Assembly (NCBI RefSeq): GCF_021538895.1
Contig: NZ_JADDRL010000034.1
Location: forward strand, 21,871 to 85,870
Length of the DNA: 64,000 nucleotides
Direction: 5' to 3'
From: Streptomyces olivochromogenes
GTDB taxonomy: Bacteria; Actinomycetota; Actinomycetes; Streptomycetales; Streptomycetaceae
Each line of letters starts with the position of its first letter. The first letter of the stretch is position 1. This document shows, piece by piece, positions 52,301 to 60,106 of this stretch. The position numbers and the translations under genes were made by a program. The notes beneath the pieces are model-generated. The model saw nothing but the letters and a program-made list of their open reading frames with translations. It was not told the DNA's origin and made no database searches.

Positions 52301-55300
52301 GAGGACCGGCCCGTACGCCTCCAACTGGTCCTGCGGCCCGCCGAGAACGGTTTCCGGGACTTCACCATCGCCTCCGCCCCCGCCGGTGAACGCTGGGAGC
52401 GGCACGCCACCGGCCGGATCGCCGTCACCGACGAGAACGAGAACGAGCACGAGAACGACGCCGGGCAGGGCGAAGGCCTCGCCGCGCTGCGCGAGCGGTG
52501 CGCCGAGCGCGTCGACGTGCCCTCGGTGTACGCGGGGCTCGCCGCCCTCGGCATCGAGTACGGCCCGTTCTTCCGGGGCCTGGAGGAGGGGCACCGCACG
52601 GACTCCGCGGCGGTCGGCCGACTCGCCGCCAGGCCCGCCGCCGGTCACCTCCTGCACCCCGCCGTCCTGGACGCGGCCTTCCACGCCGCCGCGCTGCCCA
52701 CAAACGCCCCCGAGGGACGGGCGTTCGTGCCCGCGGGCGCCGCACAGGTGCGCTTCACCGGGCTGCGCTCCACGCCCGCCTGGGTGACCTGCGCCCTGCG
52801 GTCCATCGACGGCGACACCGCCACCCTGGACCTGCGGCTGTGGGACGAGGACGAGCAACTCGTCCTGGAGATGCGGGAGTTCCGGCTGGCCGCGCTGTCC
52901 CCGCTGGACGGCGCGCTGTTCGAGACCCGCTGGCAGCCGCGCCCCGAGGCCGCGGAGCCGCCCGACGAGGGCAGCTGGCTGATCCTCGCCGACGAGACCG
53001 GGGTCGGCGACGAACTCACCCGTCGGCTGGCCGAGTCGGCGCCGTGCGTGGTCGCGCGCAAGGGCGGGGCGTACGGCGTCGAGGGGCCCGGCCGGTACGT
53101 CCTCGACCCGGCCGATCCGGCGCAGCTGGCCCGTCTGCTGGACGAGGCCTACCCGGACGGGCTGCCCGAGCGGGTGGTCCAGCTGTCCGCGCTCGACGCC
53201 CCGGCCATCGCCGACACCCGGACGGCCGAGGAGGCGGCCCGGCTGGGCTGCCTGAGCACCCTGCACCTGGTGCGGGCCCTCGCCGAGCGTCCGAGGGGCC
53301 GCTCGCCCCGGCTGTTCGTGGTCGTCCGCGGCAGCCAGGCCGCCGGTGACAGCGCCCGGGTCGTCCACCCCGAGCAGGCGCTCGCCTGGGGCTTCGGACT
53401 CGCCGTCGCGCAGGAGCACCCCGAGCTGGCCACCACGCTGATCGACCTGCCGCCGAGCGGCGGCGGCGAGGAGCTGTGGACGCAGCTGTGGCACGCGGAC
53501 GACGAACGCCTGGTCGCCCTGCGCGAGTCGGGCCGGCTGGTGCCCCGCCTGGCCCGCACCCGCCCGGACGACAGCGAGCCCGTTCACACCGACGGCGTGC
53601 ACCTGATCACCGGTGGCCTCGGCGGCCTCGGCCGGGTCGTCGCCGAACGCCTCGTGCGCCGCGGTGCCCGCACGCTGGCCCTGATGAGCCGCGGAACGCC
53701 GGGCGCGGACGCCGCCGCCTGGATCCGCGGACTGGAGGAACGCGGCGTCACCGTGCACCTCGCCCGCGCCGACGTCGCCGACCGCGCCGGACTCAAGGCC
53801 GCCCTGGACGCCGTACGCCACACGGCGGGCCCGATCACCACGGTGGTGCACGCGGCCGGTGTCCTCGACGACGCCACCGTCGCGAACCTGACCGACGAAC
53901 GCGTCCTGCGCGTCCTCGGCCCCAAGGTGCTGGGCACCGCCCTGCTCACCGAACTGGTCCCTCAGGCCCGGAACCTGGTGCTGTTCGCCTCGGTGGCCGG
54001 TCTGCTCGGCTCGGCCGGACAGAGCCCGTACTCGGCGGCCAACGCCTTCCTCGACGCCTGGGCCCACCACCTCTCCCGCACCGAGCGGCGGGCGCTCAGC
54101 CTGGACTGGGGCGCCTGGGCCGGGGTCGGCATGGTCGCCGAGTCCGGCACCAGGGCCGCCGAGACCAGCCGCACCGGACTGGTCGCCTTCTCCCCACAGG
54201 ACGGCGGCGAGCTGTTCGAGCGGGTACTGACCACCGCCCGCCGCCAGCTCGCGCCCGTCGCCCTCGACTGGGACCTGCTCGCCCTCGACCCGGACGCCGC
54301 GCGCAGCCGCCCGATCCTGGGCGACCTGATCACCCTGCCGACCGGCGGCGCGGACACCGACGACCTGGTCAAGAAGGTCTTCGCCGCGACCACGGACGAG
54401 GACCGCGCCGAGTGGCTGGAGGCCTACGTACGCGCCCGGGTCGGCGAGGTCTCCGGCGGCGCCGTGGACGTGTTCGCGACCACGGCCCTGAAGGAACTGG
54501 GCCTCGACTCCCTGATGCTGGTCCGGCTGCGCAACGCCTTCGCCCGTGAACTGGGCGTCGAACTCCCGGCCGCCGACGTGTTCTCCGCCGCCGACATCCG
54601 CGGCCTCGCCCGCGCGCTGGGCGCGGTCCTGCCCGAACGGGACGTCGCGGTGCGGCCGGAGCGCGTGGAGCCCGCGGCGGAGGTACCCGCGACCGAACTG
54701 CTGCCGGTCACCCGGGACGTCGTACGGCTGCTGCGCAGTGCCCGGCCGGACATGCCCGACGCGGCCCACGGCGTCGGCCTCGCCGTCCGGCTCACCGAGC
54801 CGACCACCCGCGAGTCCCTCACCGCCGTCCTCGACCGGCTCGCCGCCCGGCACGCGGCCCTGCGCACCGCGATCGTCACCGGGGACGAGGGCAGGCGGCA
54901 GCTGCGCGTGGACCGGGAACCGCCCCGGCCTCTGCTGCGCTGGACGGCCGACGCCGCACCGGACGCGGCCGACCGGCTGCGCCGGCTGCTGGAGCCGCCG
55001 TTCGACCTGACGAGCTCGTCACTGTGGCGGTTCGAACTGCTCGACGCCGGCCCGCGCGGCCAGATCCTGGTCTTCGGCGCGCACCACGCGGTGAGCGACC
55101 TGCAGTCCCTGCTGCTCGTCGCCGGGGAGATCGACGCCGAACTGTCCGGCACCCCGCTCGACGGCACCGTCACCAACCGGGACGTCCACCTGCTGATCGA
55201 GGCCCAGGAAGGCGGCGAAGGAGCCGACGCCGAGTGGCGCGAGAGCTTCCACGGCTGCGAACGCCTCGACCTGACCCTCGCCCGGCCGCGCCCCGAGACC

Positions 55301-57553
55301 CGCTCGTACCGGGCGGGCAGCGTCACCGTCGCCCTGCCAGAGGGGCTGATGCGGCGGGTCTCGGCGGCCGCGAGCCGGCTCGCCGTCACGCCGGCCGCCT
55401 TCTGCCTCGGCACCCTGACCGTGCTGCTGGCCAGGAAGCGGCAGCGTGAGCGGTTCGCGCTCGCCGTGCCCGTGGACACCCGTATCCACGCCGACGCGTT
55501 CGGCGCGGTGGGCTTCTTCGGGGTGCCCGTGCCGTTCCCGGCGCAGGCCGCCGCGGGCGAGACGGTCGAGGAGGTGCTGCGCCGCACCGACGGCCGCTTG
55601 GAGAGGATCCTCGCGAAGGGCGCCATGTTCTCGGACGTCCTGGCCACCCTGGCCAAGCAGGGGCTGCACCGGTCGAACGCGCCGCTCGTCGAGGTGTACT
55701 TCAACTTCGTCCGTTTCTCGGGCCGGTTGAACACCCTGGAGGTGCTGCCCGCCGGGATCGGCTACTCCGACCTCGACCTGATGGTCACCATGACCCCGGA
55801 CGCCGGAACGCTCCGGCTCGACCACAACCTCGACATCCTGGACGCGGACACCGCCACCGCACTGGGGGAGGAGTTCCTGCGACTGCTCGCCGAGACGGCC
55901 GAGGACGCCACGGCGGTGGCACTGGAAGCGTCCCGCACCCCGGTCGCCGAGGCGCCCGTCGAGGTACGGCGCTCCAGCCTCGCCCTCGCCGCGACCTTCG
56001 CCCTCGGCAACCTGCCGCTGCTGTGCGAGGCGGCGCTGAACCAGGACGGGGCGGACGGCGTGAGCGTCGCCGAGGCGCCGTACCACCAGGTGCTCGCCGC
56101 CCTCCAGGACCCGTCCGGCGTCTTCGCCGACCCGGCCACGACGGTCGGCGCGGTGCTGCTGCGCGCGGCCGACCTGGAGCGCTTCGGCCCGGCCGACGAC
56201 GCGCTGCTGGCCGAGCTGCGCACCGCGTACCCGGCCGCGCTGCGGACCCTGGCCGAACGGACCGGAAAGCCGCTGCTCGTCGGCTTCCTGCCGGCTGCCC
56301 GCGAGGCGGAGCGGTTCACCGAATGGGAGCGCGGGATCGCCGCCGAACTGGCCGAAACGCCCGGCATCGCGGTCCTCGGCCCCGACGACTGGACCCGGTA
56401 CCACGCCGTCGCCGACCCCTTCGACGTGCGCACCGAACGGCTGGCCCACCTGCCCTTCACCCCGGCCTTCCAGGCGGCCGTGGCCCTGACGCTGGCCGAG
56501 GTGGTACGAACCGTGCGGCGCCCCGCGCCCAAGGTCATCGCCGTCGACGGCGACGAGACCCTGTGGGGCGGCGTGGCGGGGGAGGCCGGACCGGAGGCGG
56601 TGGACCTCACCGGGCCGCGGGCGCTGCTCGCGCGCCGGCTGCTGCGGTGGCGGCAGGCGGGTGCCCTGCTGGCTCTGGTCAGCAACAACGACGAGGCCAC
56701 CGTGCGGGCCGTCCTGGACCGCCCCGACAGCCTCCTGAAGGCCGAGCACTTCAGCGTGCTCTCCGCCGCCTGGGGCCCCAAGCCGGCCCGGATCGCCGAG
56801 GCGGCGCGCACGCTCAACCTCGGCGTGGACAGCTTCCTGTTCCTGGACGACAACCCGGCCGAGATCGCCAAGATGCGCGCGGCGCTGCCGCAGGTGCTCT
56901 CGGTGACCTGCCCGCCGGCCCCCGAACTCGACGCGTTCCTGGCCCGGTTGTGGCCGCTGGTCCCGGCGGCGGCGACCGCCGAGGACGCGCTGCGGGCCCG
57001 CTTCTACGAACAGGAGCGCGAGCGGGAGGCGGTTCGCGAACAGGGCGGGTTCGAGGAGTTCCTGGCGCAGCTGGAGCTGAAGGTCGACATCCGGGCCCTG
57101 GCCGAGGACGACGTCCAGCGGGCCGAGCAACTCGTACGGCGCACCAACCAGTTCACCCTGCGCGCCCGCTCCGCCGACGGCGGGGACCTCGACCGGTGGC
57201 GCGAGCGCGGCGAGGTGTGGACGGCGGCGGCCCGCGACCGGTTCGGCGACTACGGCCAGATCGCACTGCTCGCCTTCCGGGCCGAGGGCGGCCAACTCGA
57301 CGTGCTCGCCTGGATGATGAGCTGCCGCGCGCTCGGCCGGGGCGTCGAGGAGCGCCTGCTGGGGTGGCTCGCCGACCGCGCCGAGGAACTGGGCTGCGCC
57401 AAGGTCCGGTTGTCGGCCGAGCGCACACCGCGCAACGCACCCGCCCGGCGGCTGCTGGCCGCGCTCGGCGGCGCCGACCCGGACGACGAGCGGCTGGACG
57501 TCGTGGTCACGCCCGACCATCTGCGGGCGTTCCGGTCCTGGGAGCAGCAGTGA
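43334..57553 (+). CDS. Two-module type I PKS with terminal condensation and FkbH-like domains
   Basis: A 4739-residue multienzyme. Order by residue: ACP0 20-92 (GIGS, Ser53); KS1 113-535 (Cys282); AT1 670-985 (GHSQGE Ser761, YASH: methylmalonyl-type); DH1 1035-1300 (His1060 but HxxxGxxxxP ends in Ser). ER remnant 1520-1650; KR1 1655-1840 (LDD motif, B-type); ACP1 Ser1966; KS2 2030-2450 (Cys2200). AT2 2550-2860 (GHSLGE Ser2645, FASH); DH2 2925-3190 (His2945, full motif); KR2 to about 3610 (LDD); ACP2 Ser3726. Condensation domain 3785-4197 (HHAVSD, His3917-Asp3922); FkbH-like HAD domain 4212-4739 (DGDETLWGG, Asp4405/Asp4407). It probably extends an FAAL-delivered fatty acyl chain by two units and joins it to a glyceryl unit. 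No thioesterase; the next gene supplies a reductase. Confidence 0.92.
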   Translation: MPANESPKQSPEPSPVTPEDIRAWLTSAVAEAAGIDPAAVDPGRPIAEFGIGSRQLVTLAAELSERIGRTLEPSLVFNHPTIAAISEAVLEERPAPPAPTASAPERGTVRPDDDVAIISMACRFPGGAEDPEALWRLLAAGEDAVREVPAGRWDTHGLHDPDPEATGKAYTLRGGFLDTIDRFDASFFGISPREAAAMDPQQRLLLQTTWETFERAGIVPETLNGSSTGVYIGLYDSGYLAAASLGQLDGHVGTGSAASVASGRIAYTLGLQGPAVTVDTACSSSLVALHLAARALASGECDLALAGGATLLVTPRGHVEFSRLRGLSPSGRCSPFSADADGVVWAEGCGLVLLKRLADARRDGDRVLAVVKGSAINQDGRSQGLSAPNGPAQERVLRAALDAAGLRPDDLDYVETHGTGTRLGDPIEGRALANVFGPGRPAERPLGIGSLKSNIGHTQAAAGIGGVIKTVLALGHERIPASLHAESLTEHIDWTDSGLRVADSAQAWPRDAERVRRAGVSAFGISGTNAHVVLEEAPAEPNLENGAGEPSPTDLAGESSRTSPVEGSPRTSPAGESPRATLFPLSARSLPALRGQAGRLLAALEARPDLPLPALAGTLAHHRTHFEQRAVVQAADREELVTALRELAEGEPDRDRTVGPQETLPAGKVAFVFPGQGAQWSGMARDLLDRDPVFADELDRCDAALRPFTEWSVTAVLRGDAGAPSLDRVDVVQPVLFAVMVSLAAVWRAWGVRPDAVIGHSQGEVAAACVAGALSLNDAAAVVALRSQALTEVSGTGTMGVVALPHTEVEALLPEGVFVAAVNSGRSTVIAGAVAPLEAVLADLEARQVFVRRLDVDYASHSDRVEPVRTTILDDLDGVVTCPTSVAWYSTVTGEPVTTELAADYWYTNLRETVRFAPTVARMAADGYRHFVELSPHPSLLTAVRTIGEDAGNDLLAVGSLRRDEDGPACLDRAAAELHVHGRDIDWRRLVAGTAPVELPTYAWDPQRHWIEPESGTGGPGLFDRAAHPFLGIQLQSADETRWTFRGEWSPATADWLPDHAVFGRTVVSGTTLMELCRAALDVARPDSPADVTDLLLLSPLVLPAAGTVEVSVEVVTAGPVPEITVHSRPRGRGADGWTLHATASAAESTPVAAGQPPVWPETAEEAWSPETYERLTALGLGYGPAFQGVRSAVVTGDGALLARLSLPSVAHDVTDPYPVHPALLDAALHVAAALEGSAADGGRVLLPVAVGRCVLPPGGAGDLTASVRRTGRSATDLTLDVTLWDTDGLPAGRLEGVRLRAADPADLDAGSENGRHLYEVAWTAVTEEPAAAPGTRWAVVGDRTDPRVEAALRGLDVAENGAEIGSESEDENGTEKGTGADVVLRFWPLPAQDAEPAAAARELAVAALDELHTLIAQPAERTPARTVWVTRGAVAAADGDTVSGLAQSVLWGLARSARAEHPDLGLTLLDLDDSARAGVPAAVGHADEPELALRAGALLAPRLIRARPADTLRVPPGDHYELSATEPVLKPAERRPLAPGQVRIQVHALALPAPDGDATAGTVCAGVITEVAADVEGLAPGLRVAATADTAPGSEATADAARVTVLADEVPFTAAVADKPRVLPVTAAREALRRRAACAGPVVLDLAGTPTLVPTDGTVLITGGLGAVGRQIARLLAEHGVPRLLLTSRQGPDDPRSAEFAAELAALGTEVEVAACDVADAAALADVLAMVADAAPLRGVVHCAGVLDDGVVAELTPERLARVLGPKLDGAAHLHRLTADAPLDLFLLVSSAAGVVGNAGQGNYAAANVFLDQLAHHRRALGLPGVSVSFGAWAGEGLAAAHADLDRMARLGHRPLTADQGRDLVELSLRRDAPHLVAWALDLPRLRDGGAADTALWRSLLPAPRTGRDGADGRGLADRLARLPEAERADRVRALVRDEVSRALGLRSAESVRPDQPLRDLGMDSVTAVELRNRIGTRIGARLPATLLFDHPTADRLAGYLLTHVLTTDGRPTRQAAPAPAATSTAATDEPIAVVAMACRLPGGVGDPEGLWRLVAEGRDAVGPFPADRWDVESLYDPDPDAPGKSYAREGGFLDDIESFDAGFFGITPKEAAAMDPQQRLLLETAWEALERAGIVPARLAGSTTGVYVGMFGSDYLSGSRLDQLDGYVGTGSALSVASGRLAYALGLHGPAMTVDTACSSSLVATHLATQALRSGECDLALAGGVTLMVTPQTFVEFSRLRGLSPTGRCRSFSDDADGAIWAEGAGMLVLKRLGDARRDGDEVLAVLRGTAVNQDGRSQGLSAPNGPAQEQVIRRALEVSGLRPGDIDYVEAHGTGTTLGDPIEANALSEVFADSRPQDRPLYLGSLKSNIGHVQAASGVAGLIKVVQSLRHRTLPRTLHAGTPSRHVEWQDSGLRLLQEDVDWPSSGERVRRAGVSAFGISGTNAHVIVEEAPPAATAPPRELPPGKRLFVLSGRSESALRGQAARLAHHVTADTPFPDLAHTLARHRSHFEWRTAVLAGDRDELLTSLKVLGNGRKPLTPPREEQSGKVAFVFAGHGGQWTGMGLELMSHSEAFRQELTRIDEAVQRYAGWSVLNVLRAPEEFSPLDRTEYLQPVLFAMNASLAAAWRELGVTPDAVVGHSLGEIAAAYSAGALTLDEAVTVVTGRAQAVVPVVGRGGMLSVELPRAQVERLLEPYAGRLFVGAVNSARATAVSGESEALAELRELLDERGTPARVLSTPFASHTPLMDPLRDELLDRFSDVRGTATPTPLYSSVLAEPVAGDRLDAAYWFANLGQPVRFADTVRRMLDDGYRYFVELSPHPSLLSSVEAVAAEAGIDAVGVGSLRRQRDGQDVLPGRLGELYTAGYTPDWTALFPRGRRLDLPTYAFARERHWLAPVQRTATGTSPLLGTHVEASDEPDKDIFQSEIDLRDARFTYLTDHQVTGEVWLPGAAFLDMVIEAASALADGAEARLADIAFVRPLRLTEDRPVRLQLVLRPAENGFRDFTIASAPAGERWERHATGRIAVTDENENEHENDAGQGEGLAALRERCAERVDVPSVYAGLAALGIEYGPFFRGLEEGHRTDSAAVGRLAARPAAGHLLHPAVLDAAFHAAALPTNAPEGRAFVPAGAAQVRFTGLRSTPAWVTCALRSIDGDTATLDLRLWDEDEQLVLEMREFRLAALSPLDGALFETRWQPRPEAAEPPDEGSWLILADETGVGDELTRRLAESAPCVVARKGGAYGVEGPGRYVLDPADPAQLARLLDEAYPDGLPERVVQLSALDAPAIADTRTAEEAARLGCLSTLHLVRALAERPRGRSPRLFVVVRGSQAAGDSARVVHPEQALAWGFGLAVAQEHPELATTLIDLPPSGGGEELWTQLWHADDERLVALRESGRLVPRLARTRPDDSEPVHTDGVHLITGGLGGLGRVVAERLVRRGARTLALMSRGTPGADAAAWIRGLEERGVTVHLARADVADRAGLKAALDAVRHTAGPITTVVHAAGVLDDATVANLTDERVLRVLGPKVLGTALLTELVPQARNLVLFASVAGLLGSAGQSPYSAANAFLDAWAHHLSRTERRALSLDWGAWAGVGMVAESGTRAAETSRTGLVAFSPQDGGELFERVLTTARRQLAPVALDWDLLALDPDAARSRPILGDLITLPTGGADTDDLVKKVFAATTDEDRAEWLEAYVRARVGEVSGGAVDVFATTALKELGLDSLMLVRLRNAFARELGVELPAADVFSAADIRGLARALGAVLPERDVAVRPERVEPAAEVPATELLPVTRDVVRLLRSARPDMPDAAHGVGLAVRLTEPTTRESLTAVLDRLAARHAALRTAIVTGDEGRRQLRVDREPPRPLLRWTADAAPDAADRLRRLLEPPFDLTSSSLWRFELLDAGPRGQILVFGAHHAVSDLQSLLLVAGEIDAELSGTPLDGTVTNRDVHLLIEAQEGGEGADAEWRESFHGCERLDLTLARPRPETRSYRAGSVTVALPEGLMRRVSAAASRLAVTPAAFCLGTLTVLLARKRQRERFALAVPVDTRIHADAFGAVGFFGVPVPFPAQAAAGETVEEVLRRTDGRLERILAKGAMFSDVLATLAKQGLHRSNAPLVEVYFNFVRFSGRLNTLEVLPAGIGYSDLDLMVTMTPDAGTLRLDHNLDILDADTATALGEEFLRLLAETAEDATAVALEASRTPVAEAPVEVRRSSLALAATFALGNLPLLCEAALNQDGADGVSVAEAPYHQVLAALQDPSGVFADPATTVGAVLLRAADLERFGPADDALLAELRTAYPAALRTLAERTGKPLLVGFLPAAREAERFTEWERGIAAELAETPGIAVLGPDDWTRYHAVADPFDVRTERLAHLPFTPAFQAAVALTLAEVVRTVRRPAPKVIAVDGDETLWGGVAGEAGPEAVDLTGPRALLARRLLRWRQAGALLALVSNNDEATVRAVLDRPDSLLKAEHFSVLSAAWGPKPARIAEAARTLNLGVDSFLFLDDNPAEIAKMRAALPQVLSVTCPPAPELDAFLARLWPLVPAAATAEDALRARFYEQEREREAVREQGGFEEFLAQLELKVDIRALAEDDVQRAEQLVRRTNQFTLRARSADGGDLDRWRERGEVWTAAARDRFGDYGQIALLAFRAEGGQLDVLAWMMSCRALGRGVEERLLGWLADRAEELGCAKVRLSAERTPRNAPARRLLAALGGADPDDERLDVVVTPDHLRAFRSWEQQ

Positions 57554-57613
57554 CTCAGACAGAGCGAGGGACAGCAGTGAGGGAGAGGACAGTGCACAAG
57601 GTGAAGGGCTCTC

Positions 57614-60106
57614 ATGCGTGATCTGAACGACGACGCCGTCCGGCGGTCGACCGCCGAGTCCATCGAGCGGGGCGGCGGGGCGCTGAGCGTGACCGACCTG
57701 CTGGCCAAGGTGGCGGTGGGCGCTGTAGCGGAGCCCGCCGCCGCGGCCCGGACGTGGGACGTGGACGCTCTGGCCGCCACCATCGCCGACGCGGCGGGCC
57801 GCTATCTGCCCACCGGCACCCTGGCGCCGGACGCCGACTTCTTCGACGCGGGCGGTACGTCCGTGCACGCCGTGGAACTCGTCGCCGAGCTGGAGGGCGA
57901 ACTGGGCATCGAGGTCGACCTCGACGACGTCTTCGCCGACGCGAGGCCGATCAGCCTGGCCCGCCGGTGGCTTCCGGAGATGACGGGTACGGCCACGACG
58001 GCCGCCTCGGCCGGCCCGCCCGCTTCCGGCGAGCGGGGCGCCGCGACGGCGATCGTGACCTCGCCCAACGTGACCGCGATCGCCGGGACTTCGGTCTTCG
58101 GCGCCACGCCGACCGGCACCGCGCCCGCCACCACCACGGCACCCCCGGCCCCCCTCCCGCTCTCCGCGGCGGGCACCCGCCCCGCGGCGGCGCCGGGCAC
58201 CCTTCCCGTGCCCGCGCCCCGCACCCCACCGGCCGTGTTCGGCGACGCTCGCCCGGCCGCCGCCCCGCACACCCGGGCCCGGCAGGAGGATCTCGACCAG
58301 ATCCTGGCCGACCTCGCCCTCGCGGACCGGCTGCCGTTCGTCGACGTGCCTCAGCCGTTGCCGCCGCGCCGGATCCTGCTCACCGGAGCGACCGGCTTCC
58401 TCGGCAGCCATATGCTGCTCGACCTGCTGCGGCACAGCGACGCCCACGTCTACTGCCTGGTCCGCGCGGCCGACGAGGAGGCGGCCACCGAGCGGCTCGG
58501 GCAGCAGCTGCGCAGCTACCGGCTGCCCTGGTCGTCGGAGGTGCGGCGCCGGGTGACCGTACTGCCCGGCGACATCCGCCGCCCGCGCCTCGGCCTCGAC
58601 GACGAGTTGTGGCACACCCTCGCCCACGAACTCGACAGCATCGTCGGCGTGGCCGCCGCCGTGGACTTCCTGCGCGGCTACCAGTCCCTGCGCGGCAGCA
58701 ACGTCCTCGGCGCGCTGACCCTCGCCGAACTCGCCGCGACCGGCCGCCCCAAGCCGCTGCACCACATCTCCTCGATCGCGGTGTTCAACGAGGTCGGCAT
58801 CACGTCGATGGGCGAGGACGACCCCCTCGCCCACATCGACCGGCTCATCTCCGGCTACGACCAGTCCAAGTGGACCGCCGAGGTCGCGCTGCGCCGCGCC
58901 CGCGACCACGGCCTGGTCGTCACCGCGCTGCGCCCCGGCGGCATCGGCGGTCACACGAAGACCGGCGCCTACAACCCGCAGGACCTCAGCAGCGGTCTGA
59001 TCTCGGCCTTCGGCCGCTTCCGCACCGTACCGGCGTTCCGCTACCTCAACGCGGCCCCGGTCGACTGGGTGAGCCGGGTCGCGGTCGCCGCGATCTGCGA
59101 GCCGGACGCCTGGGGCTTCGACTACAACCTGACCGGTGTCCCCAACCGGCTCGTCGACGTCGTCTCGGACATGTCGCGCGGCGGCATGCACGTGCGCGTC
59201 CAGGACTGGGACGACTGGCGCACCGACACCCTGGCCCGCCTGGAGGCCGAACCGGTCCCCGAACTCACCTTCCTGAACCGGGTGTTGCAGAGCCCCACCG
59301 CCCTCAAGCTGTGCGAGGCCACGCTGCAGGGCCCGGCGGCCGTCGCCGAGCGCACCGACGCCCTCGTCGCGGCCCTCGGCCTGTCGCCCGCCGCCCGCTA
59401 CGACGCCGAGGCGCAGCTGAAGACCTTCGAGAAGCTCGCCGACGACGGCCTGGCCCGGCTGCCCCAGAAGGACGACCAGCCCTACCTGTGGTTCGCCGAG
59501 ACGACCGAGGGCACCGTCGGCCCGGTCGGCGCCGCGGCCGAGACGCCCTGCTCGATGGCGCTCACCCTGTCCATCGCCGGCATGTACCAGCTGGTGAAGG
59601 AACGCCGGGTCGACGTCACCGGCGAGGTGACCTGCGCGGCGATCCACCCGCTGCCGCTGACCGTCGAGCGCGGTGACGTCTGGGTCCGCCCCGAGGAGGG
59701 CATCCCGCAGCAGCACGGCCTCAGGCACCAACTCCTGCGCTACCGGCTGCGGTTGCGCGACGCCGACGGCGGCCAGTGGTGGCTGGAGGGCCGCAAGTAC
59801 GCCCGGGCCCGCCGCGACCTGTGGCGGCAGACCCGCGCCCTTACCGTCGAGATCGGCCGCGAGGGCGAGGCCGCGAGCCTGCTCGGCGAGGTCGTCGTCC
59901 CCGCCGACTCCTACGTCCGCGACCAGATCGACGGCATCAAGGTCGACCCGCGGCTGACCGGCCAGGAGAAGCGGGCCGCCAAGCTGACCTGGCTCGCCTG
60001 GTTCGGCCTGGAGATGGGCCGCGGACTGGTCGGCCCGTTCGCCCGCGTCGCCGCGGACCTGCTCGACCTGCGCCGCACCCCCACCCTCACGGAGCAGCAC
60101 CGATGA
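57614..60106 (+). CDS. ACP - thioester reductase - extra domain, chain-release protein
   Basis: An 830-residue protein. Residues about 45-120 are a carrier domain (FFDAGGTSVHAVELV, Ser83). An Ala/Pro/Thr-rich linker covers about 125-240. An extended-SDR thioester reductase domain fills about 250-600 (GATGFLG at 257-263, Tyr415 and Lys419 in YDQSK). The last 230 residues are an unnamed domain (FAETTEGTV, then HQLLRYRLRLRDADGG and WWLEGRKYARA) that resembles the middle part of some actinobacterial GMC-oxidoreductase/hydrolase fusions. It should accept the final acyl group on its carrier and release it reductively with NAD(P)H as aldehyde or alcohol. It starts 60 bp after the PKS and its stop overlaps the next start (ATGA). 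Confidence 0.88.
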   Translation: MRDLNDDAVRRSTAESIERGGGALSVTDLLAKVAVGAVAEPAAAARTWDVDALAATIADAAGRYLPTGTLAPDADFFDAGGTSVHAVELVAELEGELGIEVDLDDVFADARPISLARRWLPEMTGTATTAASAGPPASGERGAATAIVTSPNVTAIAGTSVFGATPTGTAPATTTAPPAPLPLSAAGTRPAAAPGTLPVPAPRTPPAVFGDARPAAAPHTRARQEDLDQILADLALADRLPFVDVPQPLPPRRILLTGATGFLGSHMLLDLLRHSDAHVYCLVRAADEEAATERLGQQLRSYRLPWSSEVRRRVTVLPGDIRRPRLGLDDELWHTLAHELDSIVGVAAAVDFLRGYQSLRGSNVLGALTLAELAATGRPKPLHHISSIAVFNEVGITSMGEDDPLAHIDRLISGYDQSKWTAEVALRRARDHGLVVTALRPGGIGGHTKTGAYNPQDLSSGLISAFGRFRTVPAFRYLNAAPVDWVSRVAVAAICEPDAWGFDYNLTGVPNRLVDVVSDMSRGGMHVRVQDWDDWRTDTLARLEAEPVPELTFLNRVLQSPTALKLCEATLQGPAAVAERTDALVAALGLSPAARYDAEAQLKTFEKLADDGLARLPQKDDQPYLWFAETTEGTVGPVGAAAETPCSMALTLSIAGMYQLVKERRVDVTGEVTCAAIHPLPLTVERGDVWVRPEEGIPQQHGLRHQLLRYRLRLRDADGGQWWLEGRKYARARRDLWRQTRALTVEIGREGEAASLLGEVVVPADSYVRDQIDGIKVDPRLTGQEKRAAKLTWLAWFGLEMGRGLVGPFARVAADLLDLRRTPTLTEQHR

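Noticed and set aside
48386..54853. Open frame of 2155 codons on the strand opposite the PKS, and similar long antisense frames (529-1884, 43490-48373, 55019-60100)
   Set aside because: Shadows of high-GC coding sequence. The plus-strand frames carry clear domains and motifs; the antisense products are low-complexity Gly/Arg/Val-rich sequence.
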